A DNA stretch of 64,000 bases from Leisingera caerulea DSM 24564 (GCF_000473325.1 NZ_KI421513.1:1745217-1809216), one strand, 5' to 3'; shown: positions 8,778 to 17,736, counted from the first letter of the stretch. Numbers and translations: made by a program. Notes: a model not told the origin generated them from the sequence alone.

Positions 8778-9407
8778 TTAAAAGGTGGTGCATCCGCTGG
8801 CCGCGATCTCTCCAGGCGACACCGGATAACCCGGCCGTGGGTTCAGGATAACCGGCTGAATGCCGGTGATGCGGTTCATGCAGCCGTCAACCCAGCTTTC
8901 ACTGATGCCCTTACCGCCCACGTAGATATCCAGCCAGTCATGGCCTTGATAGCCACTGTGGCACGGTCCTGCCTGAGGTTTCGGCCCGTCACCGCACAGA
9001 TCCTCGACAATTGCATACCGTTGCAGGTTCTTGATGTAGAACTTCGTGCCTGCCGGGTAGTCCATGTAGCTGCGGCCGTTTCGTTTCACATGGCCGACCG
9101 CAAGGGTCACCGGGTCCTCGTAGGTTCCGGTCCCGCCTGCCTTCCGGTGGATCACTGGACGGGCAATCTGTGCCGAGCCGCGAGGGGTATTGTCCCAATA
9201 GCTGTAGCCCGTCAAGAATGCGTTCATGGTTTGTTCCGTTTCATACGCTGCAGTTCCACCCATTCCCCCAGCCACGCTCTCGTCAACCAGGAGCCGCGTG
9301 CTGTGCATTCCATTCAGGGTGTCATTTGCTCTGTCCTGAACACTGCAGCCTGCTGCAGCAAGCAATGCCCCGGCTAAAAGCGCAATTCTGGAAACTTTGT
9401 GAGTCAT
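8778..9407 (-). CDS. lipoprotein with a double-psi beta-barrel-like, fungal-type domain
   Basis: A 209-residue protein with a lipoprotein signal (lipobox LAAAGC, Cys20), so it should be anchored to a membrane on the periplasmic side or outside. The mature part contains TGYSYWDNTPRGSAQIARP, then GGTGTYEDPVTLAVGH, then YPAGTKFYIKNLQRYAIVED, then GHDWLDIYVGG with conserved cysteines. This series resembles secreted double-psi beta-barrel proteins (RlpA/EG45/expansin-like) that I recall mainly from fungi and actinobacteria. Such domains bind or process polysaccharide. It is convergent with the polysaccharide operon. Family placement is from memory and function is inferred. Confidence 0.6.
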   Translation of the reverse strand: MTHKVSRIALLAGALLAAAGCSVQDRANDTLNGMHSTRLLVDESVAGGMGGTAAYETEQTMNAFLTGYSYWDNTPRGSAQIARPVIHRKAGGTGTYEDPVTLAVGHVKRNGRSYMDYPAGTKFYIKNLQRYAIVEDLCGDGPKPQAGPCHSGYQGHDWLDIYVGGKGISESWVDGCMNRITGIQPVILNPRPGYPVSPGEIAASGCTTF

Positions 9408-9576
9408 ACTGTCATCCTGTTTAACTAGGTACCCAGGAAGCTGCAGAGCAGTTTGAAATCGCAGCTGCCAACAGCGGCAATATGCACGTTAGAAGGTAAT
9501 AAGGGATTAAAACAAAAGAGAAAATTTTAGTCATCCTGGAACTTTAGGTGCTCAGTCCCGGAATCTGGTGGACTAG

Positions 9577-9785
9577 TTCAGATGGGGCATTCCGATGAAA
9601 AGGCGATCATGATCGGCGCTATCTACCTGAAGGCACATCGCACGGCCTCAAGCCTGCGGCTGAAAAAGGGGGGCGGATGCCTGATTGGCGTGCCAAGGGC
9701 GGAATGAACCCCGAGCTGCACGCAGTCACTGATGCCAATGGCCGCCCCAAAAGATCCTTCATGACCGCCGGGCAGGTTCCCGTAA
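9577..9785 (+). pseudogene. IS5-family transposase fragment
   Basis: The frame at about 9580-9706 reads SDEKAIMIGAIYLKAHRTAS and then SLRLKKGG, which matches the catalytic-domain start of an IS5-type DDE transposase. After a one-base shift near 9675, the frame from 9677 continues with KGGMNPELHAVTDANGRP and then FMTAGQV, the next conserved block. The match stops abruptly at about 9782. Both ends of the gene are missing and a frameshift splits what is left. Confidence 0.75.
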
Positions 9786-9907
9786 TTGGCCGCCATCATG
9801 GATTGGCACTCGCGAAAGGTTCTTTACTGGCGCATTTCGAATACGCTGGAGGCTGGCTTTTGCGTCGAGGCGCTGAACGAGGCCATTCTCAACTTCGGCG
9901 CGCCAGT
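9786..9907 (+). pseudogene. IS3-family OrfB fragment joined to the IS5 fragment
   Basis: This frame reads AAIMDWHSRKVLYWRISNTL and then EAGFCVEALNEAILNFGAP, the central block of an IS3-type OrfB integrase. The match starts within a few bases of the end of the IS5 fragment and ends at about 9907, where the usual NTDQGSQFTS block should follow but does not. The 100 bp from here to the next gene must hold that gene's promoter; I see no clear -35/-10 pair. Confidence 0.75.
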
Positions 9908-10008
9908 GATCACTTCTTGGCGATCCAGACGCCTGCAAGATGACTGCGGCAGAACTTTGTATCAGCATAGGAAGGCCCGATGCGTCTTTCGCCTAGAAAG
10001 GAAACAGC

Positions 10009-11658
10009 ATGGCCGACCAAACCGTCAAAGTCCTGCTGGTCGAGGACAATCCGCTCCATATGAAACTTGTAGAGCGGCTGATCGACAGCGAGCCCCAATT
10101 GCAATGTTCAGTCGATCCTGCCGCGAACTTGGCAGATGGGCTTGCCCGCTTGGCCGCTGGCGGCATCGATCTGGTGCTGCTGGATCTGGTGCTGCCCGAC
10201 AGCCAGGAGCTTGAAACGCTTTTCCGGGTCCGCGCGGCGGCGCCGGATACGCCGGTGGTGATCCTCACCGCCATGGATGACCTGAAACTCGCTGCAAACG
10301 CGGTGGAGGCCGGAGCCAGTGATTTCCTGGTCAAATCCAATCTCAACGCGGTCGCGCTGGGCCGCGCGATCCGCTACTCGCTGGCCCGCGCCCGGGCGCG
10401 CACCGCGGAATGGGATTCCCCGATGTTCCGTCTCGCGCAGCAGCAATTCCTGAAGGCGGCGCAGATCATGGAGCTGGATGACAACATCAGGCAGCGGCTG
10501 CTGTTCCCGCAGCGCACCCAGGTGGTGTCTTTCCCCTTCTTCCGCGATGACCGCAGCCAGGTGGAAACCGTGTTCGGCTACCGCGTGCAGCATGTTCTGA
10601 CGATGGGGCCGACCAAGGGCGGTGTGCGCTACCACGAAGATGTGGACCTGGGGGAGGTCGCGGCCCTGGCCACCTGGATGACCTGGAAATGCGCCTTGAT
10701 GAACCTGCCCTTCGGCGGCGCCAAGGGGGGCGTTCGGGTCGATCCCACCGGACTGTCGCGGCATGAGCTGCAGCGGCTGACCCGCCGCTATACCACCGAG
10801 ATCATTGATATGATCGGTCCCGACAAGGACATTCCCGCCCCCGACATGGGCACCAATGAGCAAGTAATGGCCTGGATGATGGACACCTACAGCCAGCAGG
10901 CGGGCTACTCTGTGCCGACAGTGGTCACTGGCAAGCCGGTCGTGCTGGGCGGCTCGCTCGGCCGCCGGGAGGCCACCGGGCGCGGGCTGGTATACATGAT
11001 CGAGGCCGCTGCCCGCCATAGCGGGCTTGACCTGCAGGGGGCGCCTGCCGTGGTGCAGGGCTTTGGCAATGTCGGCAGCTACACGGCGAAATTCCTGGAG
11101 GAAGCCGGGGCAAAGATCGTTGCCGTCAGCGATGTGTCGGCCGGCCTCTACAATCCCAAGGGGCTGCCGGTTCAGGCGCTGATGGATTATGTGGCCGAAC
11201 ACCGGGTGCTGAAGGGCTACCCCGAAGCCGACGCCATTACCAATGCCGAACTGCTGGAGACCAAATGCGATGTGCTGGCATTGGCGGCGCTGCAAAACCA
11301 GGTGACCGCCGAGAACGCTGACCGGGTCGACTGCAAGATCCTGGCCGAGGGCGCCAATGGCCCGACGACGCTGGAGGCTGATGAAATCCTCAACGAGAAA
11401 GGCACCATGATTGTGCCGGACGTGCTGGGTAACGCGGGCGGTGTCACGGTGTCCTATTTCGAGTGGGTGCAGGGCACCCAGAACCTGACTTGGAAGCTGG
11501 ATGAAATCAACGGCCGGCTCCGCGAAATCATGCTCAGCGCCTTTGAGCGCACGGTGGCACGTGCTGCGCGCGATGGGCTCGATATGCGCACCGCGGCGCT
11601 GGTCGAAGGTGTTCAGCGGGTGACCGATGCCAAGCTTTTGCGCGGCCTGTTCCCATAG
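10009..11658 (+). CDS. response-regulator receiver domain fused to Glu/Leu dehydrogenase
   Basis: A 549-residue protein. Residues 5-125 are a complete CheY-like receiver with the acidic pair Glu12-Asp13, the phosphoacceptor Asp59 (VLLDLVLPDS), Thr87 and Lys109. Residues about 140-549 are a full Glu/Leu/Phe/Val dehydrogenase: TKGGVRYH (Lys203), MTWKCALMNLPFGGAKGGV (Lys227, catalytic Lys239), APDMGTNE (Asp279) and a Rossmann GFGNVG at 351-356. A dehydrogenase of this type converts an amino acid to its 2-oxo acid plus ammonia with NAD(P)H. All signalling and catalytic residues I can identify are present, so both halves look functional. The start is ATG with AAAGGA six bases upstream. A hybrid kinase gene follows 55 bp downstream on the same strand. 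I infer that phosphorylation of Asp59 controls the enzyme. The substrate amino acid is not certain. Confidence 0.92.
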   Translation: MADQTVKVLLVEDNPLHMKLVERLIDSEPQLQCSVDPAANLADGLARLAAGGIDLVLLDLVLPDSQELETLFRVRAAAPDTPVVILTAMDDLKLAANAVEAGASDFLVKSNLNAVALGRAIRYSLARARARTAEWDSPMFRLAQQQFLKAAQIMELDDNIRQRLLFPQRTQVVSFPFFRDDRSQVETVFGYRVQHVLTMGPTKGGVRYHEDVDLGEVAALATWMTWKCALMNLPFGGAKGGVRVDPTGLSRHELQRLTRRYTTEIIDMIGPDKDIPAPDMGTNEQVMAWMMDTYSQQAGYSVPTVVTGKPVVLGGSLGRREATGRGLVYMIEAAARHSGLDLQGAPAVVQGFGNVGSYTAKFLEEAGAKIVAVSDVSAGLYNPKGLPVQALMDYVAEHRVLKGYPEADAITNAELLETKCDVLALAALQNQVTAENADRVDCKILAEGANGPTTLEADEILNEKGTMIVPDVLGNAGGVTVSYFEWVQGTQNLTWKLDEINGRLREIMLSAFERTVARAARDGLDMRTAALVEGVQRVTDAKLLRGLFP

Positions 11659-11713
11659 GCGGGCAGCAAAATAGCGGTATCATCAGCCGTACCGGCCTTT
11701 GGAGTCTGGCCAG

Positions 11714-14700
11714 ATGACCAGTAGAGCAAAACCGTCCGGTCCCGCCCCTGGCGAACAGGCGTCGCTTGCGAGCCGCATTTTTGTCGGTGGCCGGGCCTGG
11801 GTGATCGGCACTGTAGGGCTGCTCAGCCTGGCGCTGACGCTGATCGTCTGGCAGGCGCTTCTGAAAGAGGAACGCGAAACCGCGGCGGCTGAGTTCGACC
11901 GCGCCGCCGCGCGCCGCGTGGAGGCCGTCAAGCGGCAGATGCTGCAGGGCGCATCGGTGATAGATGCGCTGCATGGGCTCTATGCCAGTTCACGCTCGGT
12001 GGAGCGCCGCGAGTTCCAGATTTTCGTGCGGCCCTTCCTGAATGATCAGCCGAACATTGAACTTGTGCTGTTCGCTCCCCGGGTTGAAAGCAATCTGCTG
12101 CCTTTTTGGGAGAACCTCGGCGCCGCGCAGCTGCGGGCTCCTTATGACATCTATCAGAGCGCACCGGATGGGTCGCGCCTCCCGCCTCAGCCGCGGGAGG
12201 CGCATTTCCCGGTGTTCTTCGTCGAATCCCGGCGCAGCGCGGCGCTGGGCACCCTTGGCTACGATTTGGCGTCCGACCCGGTGTTCCTCAAGGTGATTGA
12301 GCAGGCCCGTGACGGCGCCGGGGTGGTGGCCAGCCCGCATATCGCTATGCCTGGCCTGGCCGGCGGCCAGTCCCGCATCGCTATTGCTGCCCCGTATTTC
12401 ACCCGCTCCGGCCCCGCGCTACGCCGCGAAGAGCTGCAGGGCGTCGTGGCTGTGGTTCTGCGGGTCAGCGATATCCTGAAGGACGCGCTGGATCACTTCC
12501 CGGGAGATGGTGTCGAGGTCCACCTGATCGACAGCGTAACCGGTGAGAGCTTCCTGTTGCCGAAACGCCATACGGACGGCATCAGGGAGAAACGGCAAAC
12601 CGCCGATCTTGCCGCCCTGGCCGCCGCGGCCGACCTCAGTTATTCGGCCGGGTTTGATCTGCGAGGGCGGAACTGGGCGTTTCTGGCGCTCCCGGGGGAG
12701 GAGTTCCGGCCCAAAGCATGGCCGTCCGATGCGACAGTTGCCTTGACAGGCGGCTTGGCCGTAACGGCCATCCTGGTCGTTTTCCTGGCATCCCTCAGCC
12801 GCCAGATCGCCGAACGGACCCGCGCCGAGGCCTCCCTGCGGGAAAGCACGGCGCTGCTGAAATGCAACCAGACAATCACCCGGGCCGCCAATGAGGCGGA
12901 GAGCATCGGGGACGCCTTCCAGGTTGCGCTTGATGAGATCTGCACCCACACAGGCTGGCCGGTAGGGCATGTCTATTTATACGATGAGGAGGCGGGCGAC
13001 CTGGCGCCGTCGGATATCTGGCACCTGGCGGACCCGGATGGTTTTGAAACCTTCCGTAAAGTGACCTGCGCAACCCGCTTTGCGCCTGGCACCGGCTTGC
13101 CCGGGCGGGTGTTCAGCAGCGGTGAACTGGCTTGGATCCCGGATGTGAACCGCGATCCCAATTTCCCCCGTGCCAAGCTGGCCGAGGAAATCGGAGTAAA
13201 GACCGGTGCGGGTTTCCCCGTAACGCACGGCGGGCGCGTTGTTGCGGTGCTGGAGTTCTTTTCGAGCCGCGTGGAAGAGAAAAACCCGGCGCTGCAGGAC
13301 GTGATGGCGCAGGTTGGTGCGCAACTGGGTATTGTGGTAGCCCGGCAGCGCGCCGAAGCCGAAGTGCAGGAAGCCCGCGCCCGGGCCGAAAATGCCCGGA
13401 CCCAGCTGGTGGATGCGATTGAGTCGGTCGAAGAGGGGTTTGTCCTTTATGACGCAGAGGACAGGCTGGTCTTGTTCAACTCGGTTTTCCGGGAAAAATT
13501 CTTTCCGCAGGTGGAGAAGCTGGAACCGGGGATGACCTTCGAGGATGTGCTGCACGCGGTGTTCAGGGCCGGGCTGGTTTCGACAGGGGGCGTGAGTGAA
13601 GAGGAATGGATCGCAAACCGCCTGGCCGCCCATCGCAAGCCCGGCAAACCGATTGCCGTCCATCACACGACCGGACGCTGGCTTTGGATCAGCGAACATA
13701 AGACCCGCGATGGCGGTACCGTCAGCGCTTATACGGATATCACCGAACTGCAAAAGCACCGCAGTCAGCTGGAAGAGCTGGTCGCCGCCCGCACTGCTGA
13801 ACTGGAACAGCGCACTGGGGAGCTGCGCCGCTCGCATGCAGAACTGGAGACTGCCCGCGATGCGGCGCTGCAGGCAAGCGTAGCCAAAAGCCAGTTCCTG
13901 GCAAACATGAGCCACGAAATCCGGACGCCGCTCAATGGCGTGATCGGCATGGCCGAGCTGCTTTGCGGCACCGGCCTCACGCCGCAGCAGAGCGAGTACG
14001 CGCGGATCATCATGCGATCCGGGGACACACTGCTGAATCTCATCAATGATATTCTCGATTTCTCCAAGATCGAAGCAGGGCGGCTGGAGCTGGAAAAGGC
14101 CCCCTTCCGGCTGCGCGATTTGTTGGGCGATACCCTGCAGACGCTGGCCGTGCGTGCCGCTGAGAAGGGGCTGGAGCTGGCCCACCACATCCCGCCAGAG
14201 GTTCCCGACAGGGTGGTCGGCGACCCGACGCGCCTGCGCCAGATCATCGTCAATCTGGTTGGCAATGCCATTAAATTCACCGGCCAGGGTGAGGTGGTGG
14301 TGGATACCCGTCTGGCGGGCCTCAGCGAAACTGGGGTCAAGGTGGAATTCGAAGTGCGCGACACCGGCATCGGCATCCCCAAGGACCAGCAGAACAGAAT
14401 TTTCGAGGCTTTCGGCCAGGCAGACGCCTCGACCACCCGGCAGTATGGCGGCACCGGTCTGGGCCTCGCAATCTCGGCTCAATTGGCCCGTAAGATGGGC
14501 GGGAAAATGACGCTGGAGAGTGCGCCGGGCAAGGGCAGCAGGTTTTGCTTTGCGGTGGAGATGGGCCTGGCCAGCGAGGACGACCTGCCGCGTGCGGCAG
14601 TGCCCAAGGAACTGCATGGCATGCCGGTGCTCGTCACCGACGACAACGCGACCAACCGCAGGATCCAAGCGGAGATACTGGAGAATTGGGGCATGACGCC

Positions 14701-15841
14701 GGTATTGGCCGACAGCGGGGCCGATGCGCTGTCCCGGCTTGATGCGATGATCTCCCGCGGCACCCAGCCGCGGCTGGCGCTGCTCGACCTGATGATGCCG
14801 GAAATGGACGGTATGGCGCTGGCCGCGAAGATCCGCGAGCGCCCGGCACTGGATGCAATGCGCATCCTGATCATGTCCTCCGCGGGCTACTCTGGCGGCG
14901 ACGCACGCCTGCGCGAATTGAAGATCCACCGGATGCTGGTCAAGCCGGTGAAGCAATCCGACCTGCTGAACGCCATTCTCGCGGCAATTGGCACCTCTGA
15001 GCGCGAGGCTGCGCCCCAGCCGGTTCCGGCTGACGCCGGTGTCAAACCGCTGAAGATCCTGCTGGCCGAGGATGGCGTGGTCAATCAAAAGGTCGCGATC
15101 GATCTGCTGACCCGGCGCGGTCACAGTGTGGACCTGGCCGAAAACGGCCGGGAGGCAGTCGAAGCCACGGCGCGCAACAACTATGACCTGGTGCTTATGG
15201 ACATGCACATGCCGGTCATGGACGGTGTCGCTGCCGCCGAAGCAATCCGCGCCCGTGAACCGGACGGGGGCCGGCGGCTGCCGATTATTGCCTGTACCGC
15301 CAGCGTGACGCCGGCAGACCGCGAGCGCTGCGCCAAAGCCGGGATGGACGATTTTGTCGGCAAGCCGTTCCGGGCCGGCGCCTTGCTGCGTGCCGTTGAA
15401 CAGGCGGCCCCCGGCGCAGCGCCGCGGGAGCCGGAGCAAGCACCTGGGCTGACGGAGGCAGCGCCCGTCGATGCCGATCCGCTTCCTGGCGCCGCCAGTC
15501 CGGAGGTGGTCGATTGGCAAGACGCCTTGGCCAAACTGGGCGATGAAGGCTTGCTGCGGGAGATGGCGGAACTTTTCCTGTCGCAAGCGCCAGAGCTGGC
15601 AGCCGGCATAGAAACCGCGCGCCGGGATCAAGACGCGGAAGAGCTGCGGCGCGCGGCACATACACTCAAGGGCTCAGCCGCGGTCGTCAGTGCCTCAGCA
15701 GTGGCCGAGGCGGCGCGGCGGCTGGAGGATCTGGGCCGTGACGGTCGTTTTCAAGAGGTGCCGGAGGCGCAGCGTGATTTAGCTGCGGAACTGAAGCGCT
15801 GCGAGGCCGCGCTCCAGAAAATCCTAGCTCAGCCGGCATAG
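11714..15841 (+). CDS. hybrid histidine kinase CHASE-GAF-PAS-HisKA-HATPase-REC-REC-HPt
   Basis: A 1,375-residue inner-membrane sensor. Transmembrane helices at about 26-52 and 335-362 flank a periplasmic CHASE-type domain. Then come GAF (about 380-545), PAS (565-680), HisKA with phospho-His734 (NMSHEIRTPLNG), HATPase with DTGIGIP and GGTGLGL motifs (830-950), receiver 1 with Asp1025, receiver 2 with Asp1163, and an HPt domain with His1316 (AAHTLKGSA). The start at the ATG has GGAG nine bases upstream; a TTG five codons earlier is possible. An HPt at the end means the phosphate should leave to a separate receiver, and the only stand-alone receiver nearby is the one fused to the dehydrogenase 55 bp upstream. 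The signal sensed is unknown; CHASE domains bind small ligands and GAF/PAS domains may add a cytosolic cue. Confidence 0.92.
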   Translation: MTSRAKPSGPAPGEQASLASRIFVGGRAWVIGTVGLLSLALTLIVWQALLKEERETAAAEFDRAAARRVEAVKRQMLQGASVIDALHGLYASSRSVERREFQIFVRPFLNDQPNIELVLFAPRVESNLLPFWENLGAAQLRAPYDIYQSAPDGSRLPPQPREAHFPVFFVESRRSAALGTLGYDLASDPVFLKVIEQARDGAGVVASPHIAMPGLAGGQSRIAIAAPYFTRSGPALRREELQGVVAVVLRVSDILKDALDHFPGDGVEVHLIDSVTGESFLLPKRHTDGIREKRQTADLAALAAAADLSYSAGFDLRGRNWAFLALPGEEFRPKAWPSDATVALTGGLAVTAILVVFLASLSRQIAERTRAEASLRESTALLKCNQTITRAANEAESIGDAFQVALDEICTHTGWPVGHVYLYDEEAGDLAPSDIWHLADPDGFETFRKVTCATRFAPGTGLPGRVFSSGELAWIPDVNRDPNFPRAKLAEEIGVKTGAGFPVTHGGRVVAVLEFFSSRVEEKNPALQDVMAQVGAQLGIVVARQRAEAEVQEARARAENARTQLVDAIESVEEGFVLYDAEDRLVLFNSVFREKFFPQVEKLEPGMTFEDVLHAVFRAGLVSTGGVSEEEWIANRLAAHRKPGKPIAVHHTTGRWLWISEHKTRDGGTVSAYTDITELQKHRSQLEELVAARTAELEQRTGELRRSHAELETARDAALQASVAKSQFLANMSHEIRTPLNGVIGMAELLCGTGLTPQQSEYARIIMRSGDTLLNLINDILDFSKIEAGRLELEKAPFRLRDLLGDTLQTLAVRAAEKGLELAHHIPPEVPDRVVGDPTRLRQIIVNLVGNAIKFTGQGEVVVDTRLAGLSETGVKVEFEVRDTGIGIPKDQQNRIFEAFGQADASTTRQYGGTGLGLAISAQLARKMGGKMTLESAPGKGSRFCFAVEMGLASEDDLPRAAVPKELHGMPVLVTDDNATNRRIQAEILENWGMTPVLADSGADALSRLDAMISRGTQPRLALLDLMMPEMDGMALAAKIRERPALDAMRILIMSSAGYSGGDARLRELKIHRMLVKPVKQSDLLNAILAAIGTSEREAAPQPVPADAGVKPLKILLAEDGVVNQKVAIDLLTRRGHSVDLAENGREAVEATARNNYDLVLMDMHMPVMDGVAAAEAIRAREPDGGRRLPIIACTASVTPADRERCAKAGMDDFVGKPFRAGALLRAVEQAAPGAAPREPEQAPGLTEAAPVDADPLPGAASPEVVDWQDALAKLGDEGLLREMAELFLSQAPELAAGIETARRDQDAEELRRAAHTLKGSAAVVSASAVAEAARRLEDLGRDGRFQEVPEAQRDLAAELKRCEAALQKILAQPA

Positions 15842-15867
15842 CCCGATGGTCCTCCAGGAAGCGCAGC

Positions 15868-17184
15868 CTATTTTGCCATCAGCCCGGGCAGCCAAGTGCC
15901 AATAGCGGGCTGCCAGACAATCAGCGCCAGAACTGCCAGCTTGATCACCAGGAAGGGCGTGACCGCGGCATAGATATGCTTCATCCCGATGCCCTCGGGG
16001 GCGACCCCCCGCATCACAAAGAGCAACAGGCCGAAAGGCGGGGTCAGCAGGCCGATCTCCATGGTCAGCAGATAGACCACGCCCAGCACCAGCTCGTTGA
16101 TGCCCATCTGCGCAGCCAGCGGCACAAATACCGGTACGGTCACCATCAGCATCGAGACCTGGTCGACAAAACAGCCAAGCAGCAGCAGGATCACGATCAT
16201 GCCGACCAGCACCATGATGGGGGTCGGGTTCACCGCGTTGATTGCCTTGATCAGCCCGTTGGTGGCGCCGCTGAAGGACAGCACCTGGGCAAAGGTCTGG
16301 CTGGCGGCCATGATGAACAGGATAATCACCGACAGCTTCACGGTTTCCATCAGCGCCTTGGCGACCTTGTCAAACGACAGCGACCGGTAGGCGGCGCCGG
16401 TGGCAAGTGCCGCCAGACAGCCAAGCGCTGCGGATTCCGTCGGGGTGGCGAACCCCAGCAGCAGGCTGCCGATTACCACAGCAAACAGCACCGACAGCGG
16501 GGCCACGTAGATCAGGAAGGGCCGCCAGCGTTCTCCCAGACTCATCTGCGGCAGATCGTCGGGCGGTGCCGCCGTGGGATCCAGCAGGCTGCGGGCCACG
16601 ATGTAGACCACAAAAGCCCCTGCCAGCAGCAGCGCGGGCAAGACGCCTGCCACCAGCAGGCCGGCGATGGAAATCCCCGCCAGGCTGCCAACCAGCACCG
16701 CCAGCGCCGACGGCGGGATCAGCATGGCAATGGCGCCTGAGGCCATGATCGGCCCCATCGCCATGGTCGGATGATAGCCCCGTTTCAGCATGCCGGGCAT
16801 CAGGGTTGACCCCAGCATGGCGGTATTTGCGATGGTTGATCCCGACAGCGCGGCAAAGATGGTGCCGCCGAACACGGTGACCACCGACAGCCGCCCGGGC
16901 ACCCGCGTGACCACCCGCTCGATCGCGTCGATGGCGCGGTGGGCGATGCCGGTCTGGAACAGGATCTCCCCCATCAGGATGAACAGCGGGATCGGTGCCA
17001 TCTGGAAATTGGCCACCGACTGGGTCGCGTTGCGCGCCAGCTGCAGCAGGCCGCGGTCGCCGCCCAGCACCTCGTAAGCGCCGATCATGGTGACCGTGAT
17101 AAAGGCAAAGGCCACCGGCAGGCCGATCAGCAGCAGCGCAGCCAGGCCGCCCAGCATCAGCGACAGGGTGAGGATCCAATCCAT
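15868..17184 (-). CDS. dctM: TRAP transporter large permease (DctM), transporter 1
   Basis: A 438-residue polytopic membrane protein with about 12 hydrophobic helices. It starts at MDWILTLSLMLGG. It carries the DctM family pattern: MGEILFQTGIAHRAIDAIE, then SGSTIANTAMLGSTLMPGM, then GFATPTESAALG. The upstream extension of the frame reads through the small-permease gene and is not used. It forms the sodium-driven channel of the tripartite transporter encoded with the two genes upstream on the same strand; the gap to dctQ is 11 bp. Confidence 0.93.
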   Translation of the reverse strand: MDWILTLSLMLGGLAALLLIGLPVAFAFITVTMIGAYEVLGGDRGLLQLARNATQSVANFQMAPIPLFILMGEILFQTGIAHRAIDAIERVVTRVPGRLSVVTVFGGTIFAALSGSTIANTAMLGSTLMPGMLKRGYHPTMAMGPIMASGAIAMLIPPSALAVLVGSLAGISIAGLLVAGVLPALLLAGAFVVYIVARSLLDPTAAPPDDLPQMSLGERWRPFLIYVAPLSVLFAVVIGSLLLGFATPTESAALGCLAALATGAAYRSLSFDKVAKALMETVKLSVIILFIMAASQTFAQVLSFSGATNGLIKAINAVNPTPIMVLVGMIVILLLLGCFVDQVSMLMVTVPVFVPLAAQMGINELVLGVVYLLTMEIGLLTPPFGLLLFVMRGVAPEGIGMKHIYAAVTPFLVIKLAVLALIVWQPAIGTWLPGLMAK

Positions 17185-17195
17185 CTGCAGTCCTT

Positions 17196-17696
17196 TCAGA
17201 GACCGGAAAGCGGCGCGTCTCCCGCCGCAGGGCGGAAGATCTTGCGCAGGAATTCGAGGGTGCACAGCGCCATCGACAGCGGCAGAACCGTGAGCGTCCA
17301 CCATTCCGGGAAGGTAAAGGCGGTGCGTACCATGGAGCCGCGGGCATAGGATTGCATCAGCGCCTGCAACCCGGCCCAACCAAGGGCGGCGCAGGTCACG
17401 GCCCCCAGCAGGCAGGCCGCCAGGACAACTCTCCGGCGGGCGCGCGGCGGCAGGCCGTGGGTGACCAGGTCAACCTGCACATGGGCGTCCAGCCGCAGCA
17501 CCCAGGGGGCCCCGAGGAAAGCCGCCGCCATCAGCCCGTATTCAATAGCGTCCAACGCGCCGTAGATCACCGGCAGCCCAAGGTTGCGCAACAGGACATT
17601 GAGCGGAATCACCAGGGTGATCGCGGCGAGGATGGCGGCGCTGAGCACGGCCAGGCCGGTGAGCAGGACGCCGAAACTGCGGTCTAAGCGGTTCAT
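17196..17696 (-). CDS. dctQ: TRAP transporter small permease (DctQ), transporter 1
   Basis: A 166-residue protein with four hydrophobic helices and the DctQ-typical stretch LDAHVQVDLVTHGLPPRARR between helices 2 and 3. It pairs with DctM in the inner membrane. It lies between the binding-protein gene (gap 40 bp) and the large-permease gene (gap 11 bp), so the three genes form one operon read leftward. The 40-bp gap contains a short GGCGGC/GGCCGCC hairpin. Confidence 0.9.
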   Translation of the reverse strand: MNRLDRSFGVLLTGLAVLSAAILAAITLVIPLNVLLRNLGLPVIYGALDAIEYGLMAAAFLGAPWVLRLDAHVQVDLVTHGLPPRARRRVVLAACLLGAVTCAALGWAGLQALMQSYARGSMVRTAFTFPEWWTLTVLPLSMALCTLEFLRKIFRPAAGDAPLSGL

Positions 17697-17736
17697 GAGT
17701 AAAGAGGCGAGGCGGCGCCAGGCCGCCCCGGTCCCA

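Noticed and set aside
12977..15661. 894-codon open frame on the minus strand opposite the hybrid kinase
   Set aside because: It is a codon-bias shadow of the kinase: its product is low-complexity (Gln/Arg/His-rich), has no domain signature, and the plus-strand frame has every expected kinase motif.
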